A stretch of DNA of 64,000 bases from Gambelia wislizenii (lineage: Eukaryota > Chordata > Lepidosauria > Squamata > Crotaphytidae). Below the pieces are notes generated by a model, which worked only from the letters and a program-made list of their open reading frames with translations, was not told the DNA's origin and searched no databases. The first letter of the stretch is position 1. Each line of letters opens with the position of its first letter. The position numbers were made by a program, and so were the translations under genes. The stretch spans positions 27,154,501-27,218,500 of the forward strand of contig JAUMIR010000003.1 in the NCBI GenBank assembly GCA_030847615.1, in the 5' to 3' direction. Positions 44,578 through 56,003 of this stretch are shown here, piece by piece.

Positions 44578-45323
44578 AGAGATCGATCACAGATTAGCAA
44601 AGGCATACAGCACATTTGGAAGACTTTACAAAAGAGTCTGGAGTAACAAACACCTGATGCGAAGCACAAAAATCAGTGTGTATAGAGCCATTGTACTGTC
44701 TATTCTCCTTTACAGGTCTGAAACATGGGTCACCTATAGCCAACACTTACAACTCTTCGAACGTTTTCATCAGCGCTGTATACGCACAATCCTAAATATA
44801 CACTGGACTGACTATGTGACAAATGTTGCTGTCCTTGAGCAACCAGGGATCACCAGCATTGAGGCCATGATATTAAGAACACAGCTGCGCTGGGCAGGGC
44901 ATGTTTCTAGGGTGGAGGACCATCGCCTCCCAAAAACAGTATTCTACACTGAACTCGCCACGGGTCAGTGTAAGAGAGACATTCCAAAAAAGTGATACAA
45001 GAAGTCTCTGAAACAACATCTCAGGCTTGGCCAAATTGATCACCAACAATGGTCTGCCCTGGCTTCACATAGGGAGGCATGGAGGCGCACTATCCACAAT
45101 GCTGCAGCTTTATTTGAGAACTCATGCTGAACAAGTCTTGAAGAGAAACAACAACGCAGAAAGAATCACAACAACCCGGAAACATCACGCAAGGAGACCT
45201 TCTGCTGTGCTTTCTGCCACTGGACTTGTTTATCTTGGATTGGCCTTTTCAGTCATCAGCGTGCTTGCAGAAAGCACAGGATGAGTCCTTCCTGAATCTT
45301 CATTTGCGAAGAAAAAGCCAGAC
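44572..45323 (+). mobile_element. Forward 3' segment of the same LINE insertion
   Basis: The plus strand reads DKEIDHRLAKAYSTFGRLYK, SVYRAIVLSILLYRSETWVT, RWAGHVSRVEDHRLPKTV and ends, after a TGA at about 44993 and a frameshift, in the C-terminal zinc finger region and the terminal GCGAAGAAAAAGCCAGACAG. Confidence 0.88.
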
Positions 45324-45573
45324 AGACACAGGTGGAAGAAACATAGAAAGGTGGCAAGTTTGAGGGTTTTATGTCTGTATACCAATTGTTTTAAATTCAA
45401 TCACAACAAATTTTAAAAGTCTGTTGTGAGTCATGAGTTTAAAATTTGACTTTATAATATGAAAACAATCAATTGCAAATCACCAACCATGTACTTAGCC
45501 AAATCTTTTATCAAACCTAATTCCTGTACAGAAATACAAGAAAGTAAGGAAAGTCTGGATTGAGAGGAACCTA

Positions 45574-45692
45574 CTTCCAACTCTACAATGCTATGATTCT
45601 ATGGATGCTTTGATCGAGATTTCCTGTGTGGCAGGGCGTTGGACTGGATGGCCCTCGTGGTCTCTTCCAACTCTACAATTCTATGATTCTAT
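45574..45692 (+). mobile_element. Two adjoining CR1 3' tails
   Basis: A short tail (TTCCAACTCTACAATGCTAT, ending TCTATG at about 45603) is directly followed by a second CR1 3' end (GATGCTTTGATCGAGATTTC to TCTATGATTCTATGAT). Confidence 0.8.
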
Positions 45693-46221
45693 GATACTGA
45701 CCACTGCATCTTCATACTCATGGTACCATAGCCCAAGAAGCCATCTACCCTCCAACAGCATTCCTCATGCACCAGCTATAAACTATGGCAGCACTATTAC
45801 TTGGATGTTATCAAGGTATTTTCTTTCTGATCCTTCAACATTACATATTTGCCACTATATATCTGTCATGCTATTCTGCATTTTAATCAGGGCAAACACT
45901 TCAGGATATATATGAACCACCACAGCAGTACAGAAACAAGTAAAGTCCAAAGAGGAACATTTCCATCCCTGAAAATTCAGTGTAATTGAAAGGTTATAAT
46001 ATTTACAACAACCATGGTTAGGTGATAGAACATTAGGCTATTTGAAGATCATGTTGCAAGGGTTTGGTGTGAGTCATCTGATAAAGGACTCAAAGGTGTC
46101 AGTGGATGAGGTCACCTGTTCCACTGGTTTTTCAAGCCTGTATTCTTCAAAAGTACAGAAAAGCTATGCTACCATGCCCAAGAACCCTACAGCCTGCATG
46201 GCTTTCCCAGGTTCAGGGAAA

Positions 46222-46835
46222 GTTTGTCATAGGGGTTGTCTAAACAGCAAAAATACTTCTCATGGAATACAAGAGAATCCTACCTGTCTTAAGGGTATTC
46301 CACATTGTTTTGTTGTATTGGGCAGGAGGGGGGCCGAAATCATCAAAGACTCCACAGGAAAAGCCTTCGTGGCTTTTCCCAGAGGTTTAAAAAAAAAAAA
46401 AAACAGCAAGGGCAATGTGCATTTCTGTTCATTGGGACAAGCAATTTGATATGAATCACTTTCACATAGGAAAGGAAGTACAAAGCTGATTGGCTAGGAG
46501 AGGAAGCAGCCACTGCCACAATATTGGATGTTTGTCTTAGCAAGCAAGCACTAAGGTGAGAAAGCAGAGTGTTTTTGGTTTTGTTTGCTTTTGCTTTTCT
46601 GTTAAATCAAAAAATTGCTTTATCGCACCTTGGACATCTTTTTTTTTTTTTGAAAAAAATTTGGCGGCACCAAATTGAGGTATGTACAAATGTGAGTGAA
46701 TCACACGCAGCCGCCAACTTGCATGCTAATTTTATGGGGCAAAAACACGATTAAGACAAGTCACATCTGGGGCAAAATGCCATTACCATGAGGCACTCGG
46801 GGGGGGGGGTACTTCATATAGACAAGCCTTATATT
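46222..46835. mobile_element. Non-autonomous DNA transposon (same family as 6788)
   Basis: Begins AGGGGTTGTCTAAACAGCAA and ends TAGACAAGCCT, an imperfect terminal inverted repeat. It contains AGGAGGGGGGCC, a GATTGGCTAGGAGAGG block and a poly-T/poly-A centre in the same order as the copy at 60541. Confidence 0.6.
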
Positions 46836-47070
46836 CCTCAACAAGGGAACTGACAATAATACATAAGCTTTCTACATGTAATCATATATGCAAACAGCCC
46901 TCCCTAAAGTATATTGCACAGTCGGTTGCACTTTAATTTCATGAAGCGCCAGACCACCATTAAGCAGAGTAAGGCAGACATCTCAAGATTTAAAGAGAGT
47001 TAGGTGTCATGAATGTGTAGCATACTGTTCATTGTACAGTTATTTTTGCTGCCAGGAAGGGGAAGCGGTA

Positions 47071-47799
47071 CAGGCATACCTCAGTTAACAAAGTGGATGT
47101 TTACCTGGATGTTAGTCCTTTAACAGAAAATTTGGTACCAGGGGTGCAAAAAACATGGAAGGAATGGGGATCGGTTCCTACATCACAAAAAAGAGGAGCA
47201 CTCTAACATGTTTCAGCTGACTTTTGATCCAAAACTAACCAAATGCATATATGAAATGAAGCCATAAACTCAAGTAAGTCTTGCATAAACAAACAAAAAC
47301 ATCTGACCCTTCTACAGACCACTTGAAGGCTTCTTCCAGAATGCATCCATGGATTATTTTTTTTCTTTCCCCAGTCTCCACTGTTCATCTGATTTCCATT
47401 TTGGTGGTAGAACTTACCGATCTATGCTTCTTTAATATGCTGGGGGTAACTGGTGAGGCAAACTTATCTGCTTTCCTCTTTTCTCCCCATTTTGCTGTCA
47501 GTCCTCTAAGGGATTCTGGAGACAGATCCTGTTTACCTCACCTGTTGTAGTCAGGTGCACATAGCTACAGTAGGATCACTGGAAAAGAATCCCATTCTTT
47601 CTCAGCTCAGGCTTTGGTTTATTGCATAGTTTACTGCAGACATGCTGCTGCAATCTAACACCGAAAGTCTGTGGTTCTCCCAATAGTAATGCTACTAAAA
47701 AAAATTCCAGATAGACAGAGGACAAGGAGGAAAAGCAGGGGGGGCATGTGTAAAAAGAATTTGCAAAAAGGAACTTCTTTGTTAACTGAGGTATGCCTG
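47071..47799. mobile_element. Complete Tigger-like element, 729 bp
   Basis: Flanked by TA on both sides. Terminal inverted repeats are perfect over 23 bp, starting CAGGCATACCTCAGTTAACA. No transposase frame is visible inside, so it is non-autonomous. Confidence 0.88.
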
Positions 47800-47842
47800 T
47801 ATTTGTGAGATTTTCTGCATCATGTGTGTAAATAATGTTACA

Positions 47843-48073
47843 GTTGTGTGCCTTCAAGTCATTTCCGACTTATGGTGACTGTAAGGTGAACCTATTACAG
47901 GGTTTTCTTGGCAAGGTTTCTTCAGAGGGGGGGGGTCCTTTGCCTTCCTCTGAGGCTGAGAGAGTGTGACTTGCCCAAGGTCACTCAGTGGGTTTCCATG
48001 GCCGAGCAGGGATTCAAACCCTGGTCTCCAGAATCTTCTGGTCCAACACTCAAACAACTATGCCACACTGGCT
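47843..48073 (-). mobile_element. Sauria-type SINE, full length
   Basis: Antisense order is complete: GTGTGCCTTCAAGTCATTTC, CCTTTGCCTTCCTCTGAGG, GGGATTCAAACCCTGGTCTC (B box complement) and TATGCCACACTGGCT. The (AAC)n tail is nearly absent, and a poly-G expansion interrupts the middle. Confidence 0.9.
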
Positions 48074-48222
48074 AGAATTATATGCACCTTGACTCTGAGA
48101 AAATAGGATGCCATTTAGTGCTTTTTATCAAATGTTTTCAGCTGGCCTTGATTTTATGTGAGGTGACATCATATGTCATGAATCAGGGATTAGCAGAAAT
48201 GGTGGCTTTCATTCAGTAGAGC

Positions 48223-48355
48223 AGTGAATCTGCTCTGGGTTTTAACCCATTTTTTCAAGGAGCTCTCCAAGTTGCTGGACATGTTTAGGGGGCAATATTC
48301 AGCACCTTGGATAAATCATTTAAAGTTCAGCATAAAACCAGGAGCAGATCCACTG
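48223..48355. mobile_element. MITE with CAGTG ends
   Basis: CAGTGAATCTGCTCTGGGTT at the left mirrors AACCAGGAGCAGATCCACTG at the right. A right-end fragment of the same kind seems present at about 62385-62450. No clear target duplication. Confidence 0.6.
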
Positions 48356-49540
48356 TCCCAGGGCATGGAAGCCATCAGACACTACCTGTGAGCAGAGTCT
48401 TGGGGTCTTTTTGGCATTCTGCTAAAAACTCAAGGATCCATTGCATGGAGTAAAGGCAGACTTAGACTTATCTGAAGTAAGGAGAACTTTCAGCATAGGG
48501 CTCTGATCTATAATTTATTTAAATTACGAGCAATAAGCTTGCAACCCCTTAAGACAAAAATTTGCTCCTGATTTCTCTCAAATTTCCCACCATTCAGCAG
48601 GCTAATTCAGAGAGGTGATTATTTCAGTTGTTAAATGATTATTGATCAGAAACCCTACCGATTTACTACAAATGACTTTGGAATCTACAAATAGATCCCA
48701 CTCTGTCTTCTGCCCATCCCTGACATAAGACATATCCCAAATCTCCCATGATTTTCAAAGATTCCTCAGTAGATAAATCAGAGCTTTAAAAGATTACTTT
48801 GGGAGACTATAATCTCCAGACTCCCCTGGCTGAGGATTCTGGTTATTGTAGTCCAAAAAGTAGCTTCTCCAATTTTTGCACGTAAGTCCACGAGAAGCCA
48901 TTCCCTGAAATTCAAAAGCAGTGGTTTATTGTATCATTGCAATAAGAACATGCAACTTTAACTAAAATGCCACCTTTTCCCACCTACTGGATTGCTGGAA
49001 CCTTCATTGGGCACTCTATGATAACTGATGAAGTAGATTAGTGACTATGGAAGTTCACAGTGTATAAACAAGCTAGTCTTTGGGCCAAACTACACATAAC
49101 TTTAATGGAATGTATCTGTACTTAAAAAAGAAACATGTAAATAGATATATATAATGGGGCATTTTTACCATTCCCTGAGCCCCTGCTGCAAAGACCATAA
49201 TCCTTCACTTTGGTTCACTGTGAACAGTGCTTCTATATCAAATTTGGCTAATCTGACCTTAAGGGCCATTCCAGAGCAACCAGGAAAAAAATACATGCTG
49301 TGACCTAGTTGTACACCCTATGACATAGTTGAGTCAAGCTAAAAGGCATGGATCATGCTTAGGAAGGGCCCTCATTAAATCCCTTCCATACATTCACACC
49401 TGGATGAATTTCCTGAATCCTCTCGGAAATGGAAAACCCAGTCTTCCTCCATGTCTCCAGAAGAGATAGGAATCTTACGAACTTCAAACATACAGAAGGA
49501 ACTTCATTGCTATCTTCCAAATCCTGACTATTCGGAATTC

Positions 49541-49628
49541 ACAGAATCACAGAATTGTAGAGTTGGAAGAGACCACAAGGGCCATCCAGTCCAACCTCCT
49601 CCCATGCAGGAAATCACGATCAAAGCAT
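49541..49628 (-). mobile_element. CR1 3' end
   Basis: Antisense CR1 terminus: AGAATCACAGAATTGTAGAG, GGGCCATCCAGTCCAACC and AATCACGATCAAAGCAT. Confidence 0.9.
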
Positions 49629-51479
49629 GGCACTTGAGAACTATTTGAAACCAAATGTTTCCTTTATTCATAAAGCGGCTTCAAAGGGGTATTTTCCTAT
49701 AAAACCCCCTGGAATCTTCCGTTCTTTGGTTCAGTCCCATTTTCCAACCAAATCCACAATGCTTTGTCCTTTAAATCCCCCCCCCTTCCGAATTAACCTC
49801 CCAAACCTTGAAATGGCTCACAGCCGGCTTCAGGCATTCCTCCCCTGCTTCCCTTAACCCTCCCGCTCCCAAGTTCCTTCCTTCCTGTTTTTGTTGCTGC
49901 TACTCAAGAGTAATGCTGCTTTTCCAGGGACACAAGCTGCAAGATCTGGTGTAATATTTTCCCCAGCTTAGTTTTTTCCTTTCTAACTAAGTTCCTGCTT
50001 TACTCTGAAGTCTTGTATTGGTTGCTAATTGAATGTGTGGGGTGTATGAATGGTATTGTTTTCCAATAAAGTTTCATCTGTTAATTTTGGAACACAGTCT
50101 TACATGTCCTTCTCTGCTCTGCTGTATACACAGGGGTATAAGGTCCTGCACTTACACAAACCTATCGTATGCCATTTGAGCTGCTCTAATTCCCCAATGA
50201 AGTCAAAGATCCTGAGTGGAATTTCCACTCCCACGAGAGATTTGTGTAACATACAGGAAGGTGACAACAAGAGGAAGCCCATGGTGGCTGGAAGGGAACC
50301 TTAGCCTTCCCCCATTCATTCACTCATAAACACACACTGGTCCTAATGGAAATCAGGACACACCACATCTGCTCTTTGCGTCATGAGAGGATGAACGAAG
50401 TAAAGCATCACAGGACCCAAACTCATCTGATGGAACCACAGTAGAGAAGGAAGGGTTAAACTGTCATGGACATCAGGTCAGGGGCTAATTTTTGTCTCAT
50501 ACCCAGAGCAAGCTGCACCTGTTTTGATTTAGCGTTTTTCCCCTCGTTATTTTTTCCACCAAGAGGGGACTGGGAGTCATGGAGGCAAATCAAACTCAAC
50601 CACTACATTTTGGCAAAAGGATTGGTTTGGGCCACACCTGGACCACCTCTGGGTTAAACCTTGGGTAAGAGCTCCCTCAGTGGCTGCTATTTACATTCTT
50701 GTTAAAACCCAACACTCATTAAATGCATCCACACAACGTGCTGTACAGGTATAGGAGTCTACTTTCGTGACCTCTTTCTGATTATGCCTACCTTTACCAT
50801 GCTTTTGAGCAGCCCCCCCCCCATTTTTTTTTGTGTCAGCACTTATTGAGGCTCATAATACATTCTTGCCAGAGTCCTAGATCTCTCCGTGACAATTCTG
50901 TTCAGTTCAAGACATCTGATTGTCTTAGCCCACTTTCCCCAAATGAGAACACTTCTTCAGAGACATTTGCCGTAAAGTTAATGCAGTATGGAACACTGGA
51001 AATAATACAGCATGGATCACTGGAAGTAATTGTGTGGCTATGTCACTCAGCTTTTCTCACAAATGTACCCAGAAGTAGACTTCAAAGTGCCTAACAGACA
51101 CTTCTTGACATTTTTATCAGAGAGAAACACTAAATGAAAGCTTGCTTTTGGTGAAGCTGAGGCATTTCACATTATGGGTAGTATTTAAATAAGCTTTAAT
51201 ATGAGTCAATGTGGGAAACTAAGAAGACTTTACCACTTTACCACCTCTGAAGAAAGTGTCTTCTGGTGAATCCAAATTTGTTAATTACATGCTAGCTGCA
51301 ATTATCACTTGATAATCGAAGTAGAAGATTGCTAGCAACAGTATTCATATTAGTCATAAAAAAGGTTTATACATTCTAGATAAATATCACTTAAATAGCC
51401 TAGAAGATTAGTCCTTAAATTCTTTACATCTGTAGCCTACCTTTAATCTCTAAAAATTATTTACTATTTATTTGTTACA

Positions 51480-51570
51480 TTTAATATCCCACCTGTCTTG
51501 TAGTTAGCTCAAAATTGCTCTCTTCTTCATCACTTCATCCTTACACCAGCTGTGTGAGGGAGTTCAGACT
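51480..51570 (-). mobile_element. MIR-like SINE, split by MITE
   Basis: ATCCCACCTGTC...ACACCAGCTGTGTGAGGGAG is followed after the MITE by AAACTGAGAGAGTCAGAGAC (51753-51800), as in the MIR-like SINE at 12375. Confidence 0.5.
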
Positions 51571-51752
51571 AGGGTTGCCAGACTGAAAACTGGAGACAGC
51601 TCCTGTACCTTTAATGGTTGTGTCAAAGAGGAAATATCAGCAGGTGGTGCTTATCACACATCTAGGTAAGAGGTGGCACCTGCTGAAATTTCTTGTCCTT
51701 ACATAACCATTAAAGGTACAGGAGTCATCTCTATTTTCTGTCTGGCAACCCT
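51571..51752. mobile_element. Foldback hAT-like MITE (AGGGTTGCCAG ends)
   Basis: 182 bp with inverted arms: AGGGTTGCCAGACTGAAAA at the left and TGTCTGGCAACCCT at the right, and inside them TCCTGTACCTTTAATGGTTG against its complement. It sits within a MIR-like SINE. Confidence 0.8.
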
Positions 51753-51990
51753 AGGTGAAACTGAGAGAGTCAGAGACTGGCTCATCATCACCCAGTGCTT
51801 TTTATCGCTTTGTGCTAACAAGATGTATCCCTTATATCCCAACCCAAGGCCTTAACAAAAAACAAATGTATTGCTTCTCTGTCTCTCTCTCTCTCAAGAC
51901 ATACAGTATATACTTCCACACACATACACACTTCCTCCCAATCTGCTTTATTCTCTCTTTATGTCAGCTTTTGTAAATATGCCTACAAAA

Positions 51991-52212
51991 GTTGTTGTTT
52001 TGGTGTACCTTCAAGTCATTTCTGACTTACAGCAAACCATTGGTTTTCTTGGCAAGATTTATTTACATGGGGTTTACTATTGCCTTCCTCTAAGGCTGAG
52101 ACAGTGTGAATTGCCCAAAGTCACACAGTGAATTTCCATGGTTGAGTGGGTATTCACACCCTGGTCTCCCAGAGTCCTAATCCAACACTCCCACAACTAT
52201 ACCACACTGGCT
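51991..52212 (-). mobile_element. Sauria-type SINE
   Basis: Antisense full-order copy: GTTGTTGTTTTGGTGTACCT, TTGCCTTCCTCTAAGGCTGA, a degraded B-box complement and CAACTATACCACACTGGCT. Confidence 0.85.
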
Positions 52213-52419
52213 CACCTACAAATGTTGCTAGCTCACAAATGATTTGACCCATCTATGGGGACTGGCGGGGTGTGGGGGGGGGGAGATATCTGACCCTCCC
52301 TTCAGAAGCCTATTTAATTTCTAATCTTGGTGAGGAAGTCTGGCACATATGAGAGGGAACTCCTTACCTTGCCAGGCCATTCAGATATCTTTGTAAATCG
52401 TCACACTATATTCTCTGCT

Positions 52420-52915
52420 GACAGGCCTCATCTGGAGTATTGCATTCATTTCTGGATGCCTTCTTTTAAGAAGGATACAGACAAGTTGGAGCAGATTCAG
52501 AGAAGGGCAACAAGGATGATAAAAGGTATGGAGAACAAAACATATGAGGAATAGTTGGGGAAATTGGGCATGTTCAGCTTGGTGAAGAGAAAGCTGCGGG
52601 ATGACTGATTGCACTCTTTAAATGCCTCAAGGGCTGTCACAGAGAGGATGGGACAGGCAGTTCTCTGCCGTTCCAGAAGGCAGAACTAGGTCTAATGGCT
52701 TTAAATTACAGGAGGACAAATTTCAACTGAACATTAGAAGGAATGTCTTGACAGTACAAGTGGTTTGGCAAAGGAACCAATTGCCTAGAGTCTCCTTTCC
52801 TGGACATCTTCAAAAAGTGTCTGGACAGCTACCTGCTGAAGACACTTTAGCTGGAGATCCTGCATTGAGCAGGGGTTGAACTTGATGGCCCATGAGGCCC
52901 CTTCCAATTCTATGT
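52420..52915 (+). mobile_element. CR1 LINE 3' fragment
   Basis: The plus strand reads [39 protein letters not shown] and later FQLNIRRNVLTVQVVWQRNQ. It ends CTTCCAATTCTATG. Confidence 0.88.
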
Positions 52916-53639
52916 GCAGTCCCTCACCATCCGAGACCCAAGTGGAAATCATGCAGCCTTCCAGATTCATTTCCAAGCATTCCTCAACATTACATATGCT
53001 GGCTAGGGCAGCTAGAAATTGCAATCCAACATTTGGAGGGCAATATGATTCCTACCTTGGTCTAGGGCTACCAGGCAACAACTTAAATACAAGCCTTTCT
53101 CTTTCTCAAAAAAGAAAAAGAGGTTACTTTAAATGAGCTTTTAAAAAAAGAGTTAAAACAACCACATTAGAACAAATTACAGGTTATAAATTTGCAATGG
53201 AAGCACTTAGAATTCTTTTAAATTATTCAAAAGTCCTTGTAGATGAGAAAAACTTGAAATTAATCGATAATTTATTGATAGCAGCAAAAATTCCAATAGT
53301 GGAAAGAGAACTGTCCCATTCCCATCCACCAACCCACTATCTGATTAGTTTGCTAGAATATAGAACATGGTGGTCATGATGCTAATATATTATACAAGAT
53401 CAGGCAGGAATTTATGTTTGAAATTCATTGAGAAAGGGAATTTTATTCCTTTTTTGGAAAGATAAAGCCAGAGACAATATCCTCCCCTCTGTGCAGTATT
53501 TTCTACTTATTTTCTGCTTTCTTTCTTTCTGCTTTAATATATGTTTATTACAGAGTTCTTTACCAAACTGAAAACTAAAATTAAAATTACTGAGTTGTGG
53601 GGTTTTTTGCAAAATATAATACCATTATATATTTCATAG

Positions 53640-53955
53640 AACTATCTGTTGTTGATTTATATCCTGCCTCTTCCTCAAAACTAGGCCTTAAGATGACCTA
53701 TAAAAATGAAAACAAATACAGATGAAAGTTCATAAAAAGACATAAACATACAAAACATTATTGTTAAAAATGCAATGAAACTATCTACAGAATTAAATTC
53801 TTTATTTTAAAGTAACCATTAAAAACAGAAAATAAAAAGCCAATAAAACAGCACACTATTAAAAGCCCTTGCAGTCAGTGTTTAAAAGCCTATGGAAACA
53901 GAAAAAATAAATAACAAAAAAGTGTTAAAAAACCAGAGGTGTAGGCAACGTGATA
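53640..53955 (-). mobile_element. Possible L2-like 3' UTR remnant
   Basis: TTTATATCCTGCCTCTTCCTC and AAAACCAATAAAACAGC-type A-rich sequence resemble the antisense 3' region seen at 27815 and 31625. Confidence 0.35.
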
Positions 53956-54589
53956 TATTTAGAGTGCAGTTTCCATCACTCTTCTCCTTGGCTATGTGTG
54001 CTGGGTGATGGGAGCTGCAATCCAGCATACCACATGATTCCAAGGGTATCACAAGTTGCCTCTGGTGTGAGCCACTCTAGGTTGGCCCATGACCCAATAA
54101 TGCAGGGGTGGGGAACATCTGATCACAGTGCTGAAATCCAGTCTTCTCAGGATCCTTACCTGGTCCTCTGGGTCCATCCTCTTTTGCTCTCATCCATTGG
54201 CTTCCCTGCTTCTGTATGGATATTTCCTAATTCTAGGGGGTCCTTCTACACTGAGCCCTCCTACTGCTCACAGTTAAAAGATACCACAAAGCTATTCCAT
54301 CTTTTCTCATGAATAGCTACGCACCAGTAATAAACAAAAAATGGAAGAACCAACGAGAAAAGCTGGGAAGGTTGCAAACTGAAGATAACAATAGACAGAC
54401 TTTGGATATAGCTACTGGGTCAGGCAAAATACCTCCCCCATAAGAACTATGAGTCCCAATGAAATGTTCTTTCAGTCTCCAAATTTCTAGCATCCCAGAC
54501 ACTGAAAACTTTGAAAAATTGTTCACATTTAGAACACTGGTGTTTCCTGTGTTTGCATTCCCTTGGTAACTTTGCCTGCCTCTTTTCTT

Positions 54590-54729
54590 AGGATACCTAG
54601 ATACAAAATAGTGAAAGATCTGAAAGCCATGCCCTATGAGGAGCAGCTTAAGGAGCTGGGTATGTTTAGCCTGGGGAAAAGAAGGTTAAGAGATGACATG
54701 ATAGCCATGTTTAAATATTTGAAGGGATG
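54590..54729 (+). mobile_element. CR1 LINE coding end (left part, split)
   Basis: The plus strand reads [20 protein letters not shown] and [10 protein letters not shown], stopping at GAAGGGATG. The copy resumes at 54796. Confidence 0.88.
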
Positions 54730-54795
54730 GCAGGGGGTTGGACTGGATGGCCCTCGTGGTCTCTTCCAACTCTGCAATTCTATGATTCTATGATG
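54730..54795 (+). mobile_element. 66-bp CR1 tail inserted in another CR1
   Basis: GCAGGGGGTTGGACTGGATG through TCTATGATTCTATGATG is only the last 66 bp of a CR1, placed between two adjacent codons of the host copy. GATG is repeated at both junctions. Confidence 0.88.
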
Positions 54796-55088
54796 TCATA
54801 TTGAGGATGGAGCAAGCTTGTTTTCTGCTGCTCCAGAGACTAGGACATGGAACAATGGACTCAAACTACAGAAGAGATTCTACCTAAACATTATGAAGAA
54901 CTTCCTGATGATAAGAGCTGTTCAACAATGGAACACACTGCCTCAGAGTGTGGTGGAGTCTTCTTTGGAGGTTTTTAAACAGAGGCTGGAGGGCCATCTC
55001 TCAGGAGTGCTTTGACTGTGTGTTTCTGCATGGCAGGAGGTGGGACTGGATGGCCCCTGTGGTCTCTTCCAACTCTATGATTCTATGG
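54796..55088 (+). mobile_element. CR1 LINE coding end and tail (right part)
   Basis: TCATATTGAGGATGGAGCAA continues the host CR1 to its own terminus (GGATGGCCCCTGTGGTCTC, TCTATGATTCTATG). Confidence 0.88.
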
Positions 55089-55412
55089 CAATGACATTGA
55101 GATCCCCTAAAAAACTTTGGTAAATAGAGTGCAGGTACAGGTACAATCTAGAAGTGCCCTAAAAAGCTGAAATGGCTCCCCAAAGGCTTTGTTACTGGCA
55201 ATACAAGCTTTAAGATAAAATATGCTGGTATTCTTCAGCTGATCCTTTTGTCTTTGGCCCTGCCCACCATTGGAATGTGTCACCTCATAACTTTGCTGAA
55301 ACTTGAGTTTGGCCTCAGTCTGAAAGATGTTCCTAATCTTTGCAGTAGTAAAAGATGCCAATTCAGCATCCCACTTAGTATAAAGATTTATTCTGAGGTA
55401 GTAAAGTTACCC

Positions 55413-55617
55413 ATGCCAGTCTGGTATAGTGATCTAAGTCCTGGACTAGGACCCCAGGAGACAAGGGTTCAAATCCCCACTCAGCCTTGGAAACCAGCTG
55501 GATGACTTTAGGGAAGTCACACTTTTATCAGCCTCAGAATAAGGTAACGACAGATCTCCTCTGAATAAATCTTGCCACGACATCCTATGGTAGGGTCACC
55601 ATAAGTCACCTCGAAGC
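55413..55617 (+). mobile_element. Sauria-type SINE, full length without tail
   Basis: Order: CCAGTCTGGTATAGTGATC (tRNA-like start), GGGTTCAAATCCCCACTC (B box), GCCTCAGAATAAGGTAACGA and GGGTCACCATAAGTCACCTC. The (AAC)n tail is replaced by a CR1 start. Confidence 0.88.
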
Positions 55618-56003
55618 CTTATGAGGAATGGCTTAGGGAGCTGGATATATTTAGCTTAAAAGACTGAAGGGTGATAAATTATCCATTTTTAAATATCTGA
55701 TTGGATGTCAAGCAGAAGATGGAGCAAACTTACTTTCTGCTGCCCCAGCCTAGAACATAAGCCAATGGATTCAAATTACAAGGAGAAAAAAAGATTTCAC
55801 CTAAACATTAGGAAGAACTTCTTCACTGTAAGAACTATTCAATAGACAAAAAGGCTGCCTTGACGGGAAGTGGTAGGAGTCTCTCCTTTTGGAGGTCTTT
55901 AAAAAGAGGCAGGATGGGCATCTTTCAGGAGTGCTTTAGTTGTGTATTCCTGCATGGCAGACCTTGGACTAGATGCCCCTTATGGCCCCTTCCAACTCTA
56001 TTA
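55618..56003 (+). mobile_element. CR1 LINE 3' fragment
   Basis: TTATGAGGAATGGCTTAGGG to TGGCCCCTTCCAACTCTATT; coding blocks are frameshifted. It abuts the SINE end directly. Confidence 0.85.
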
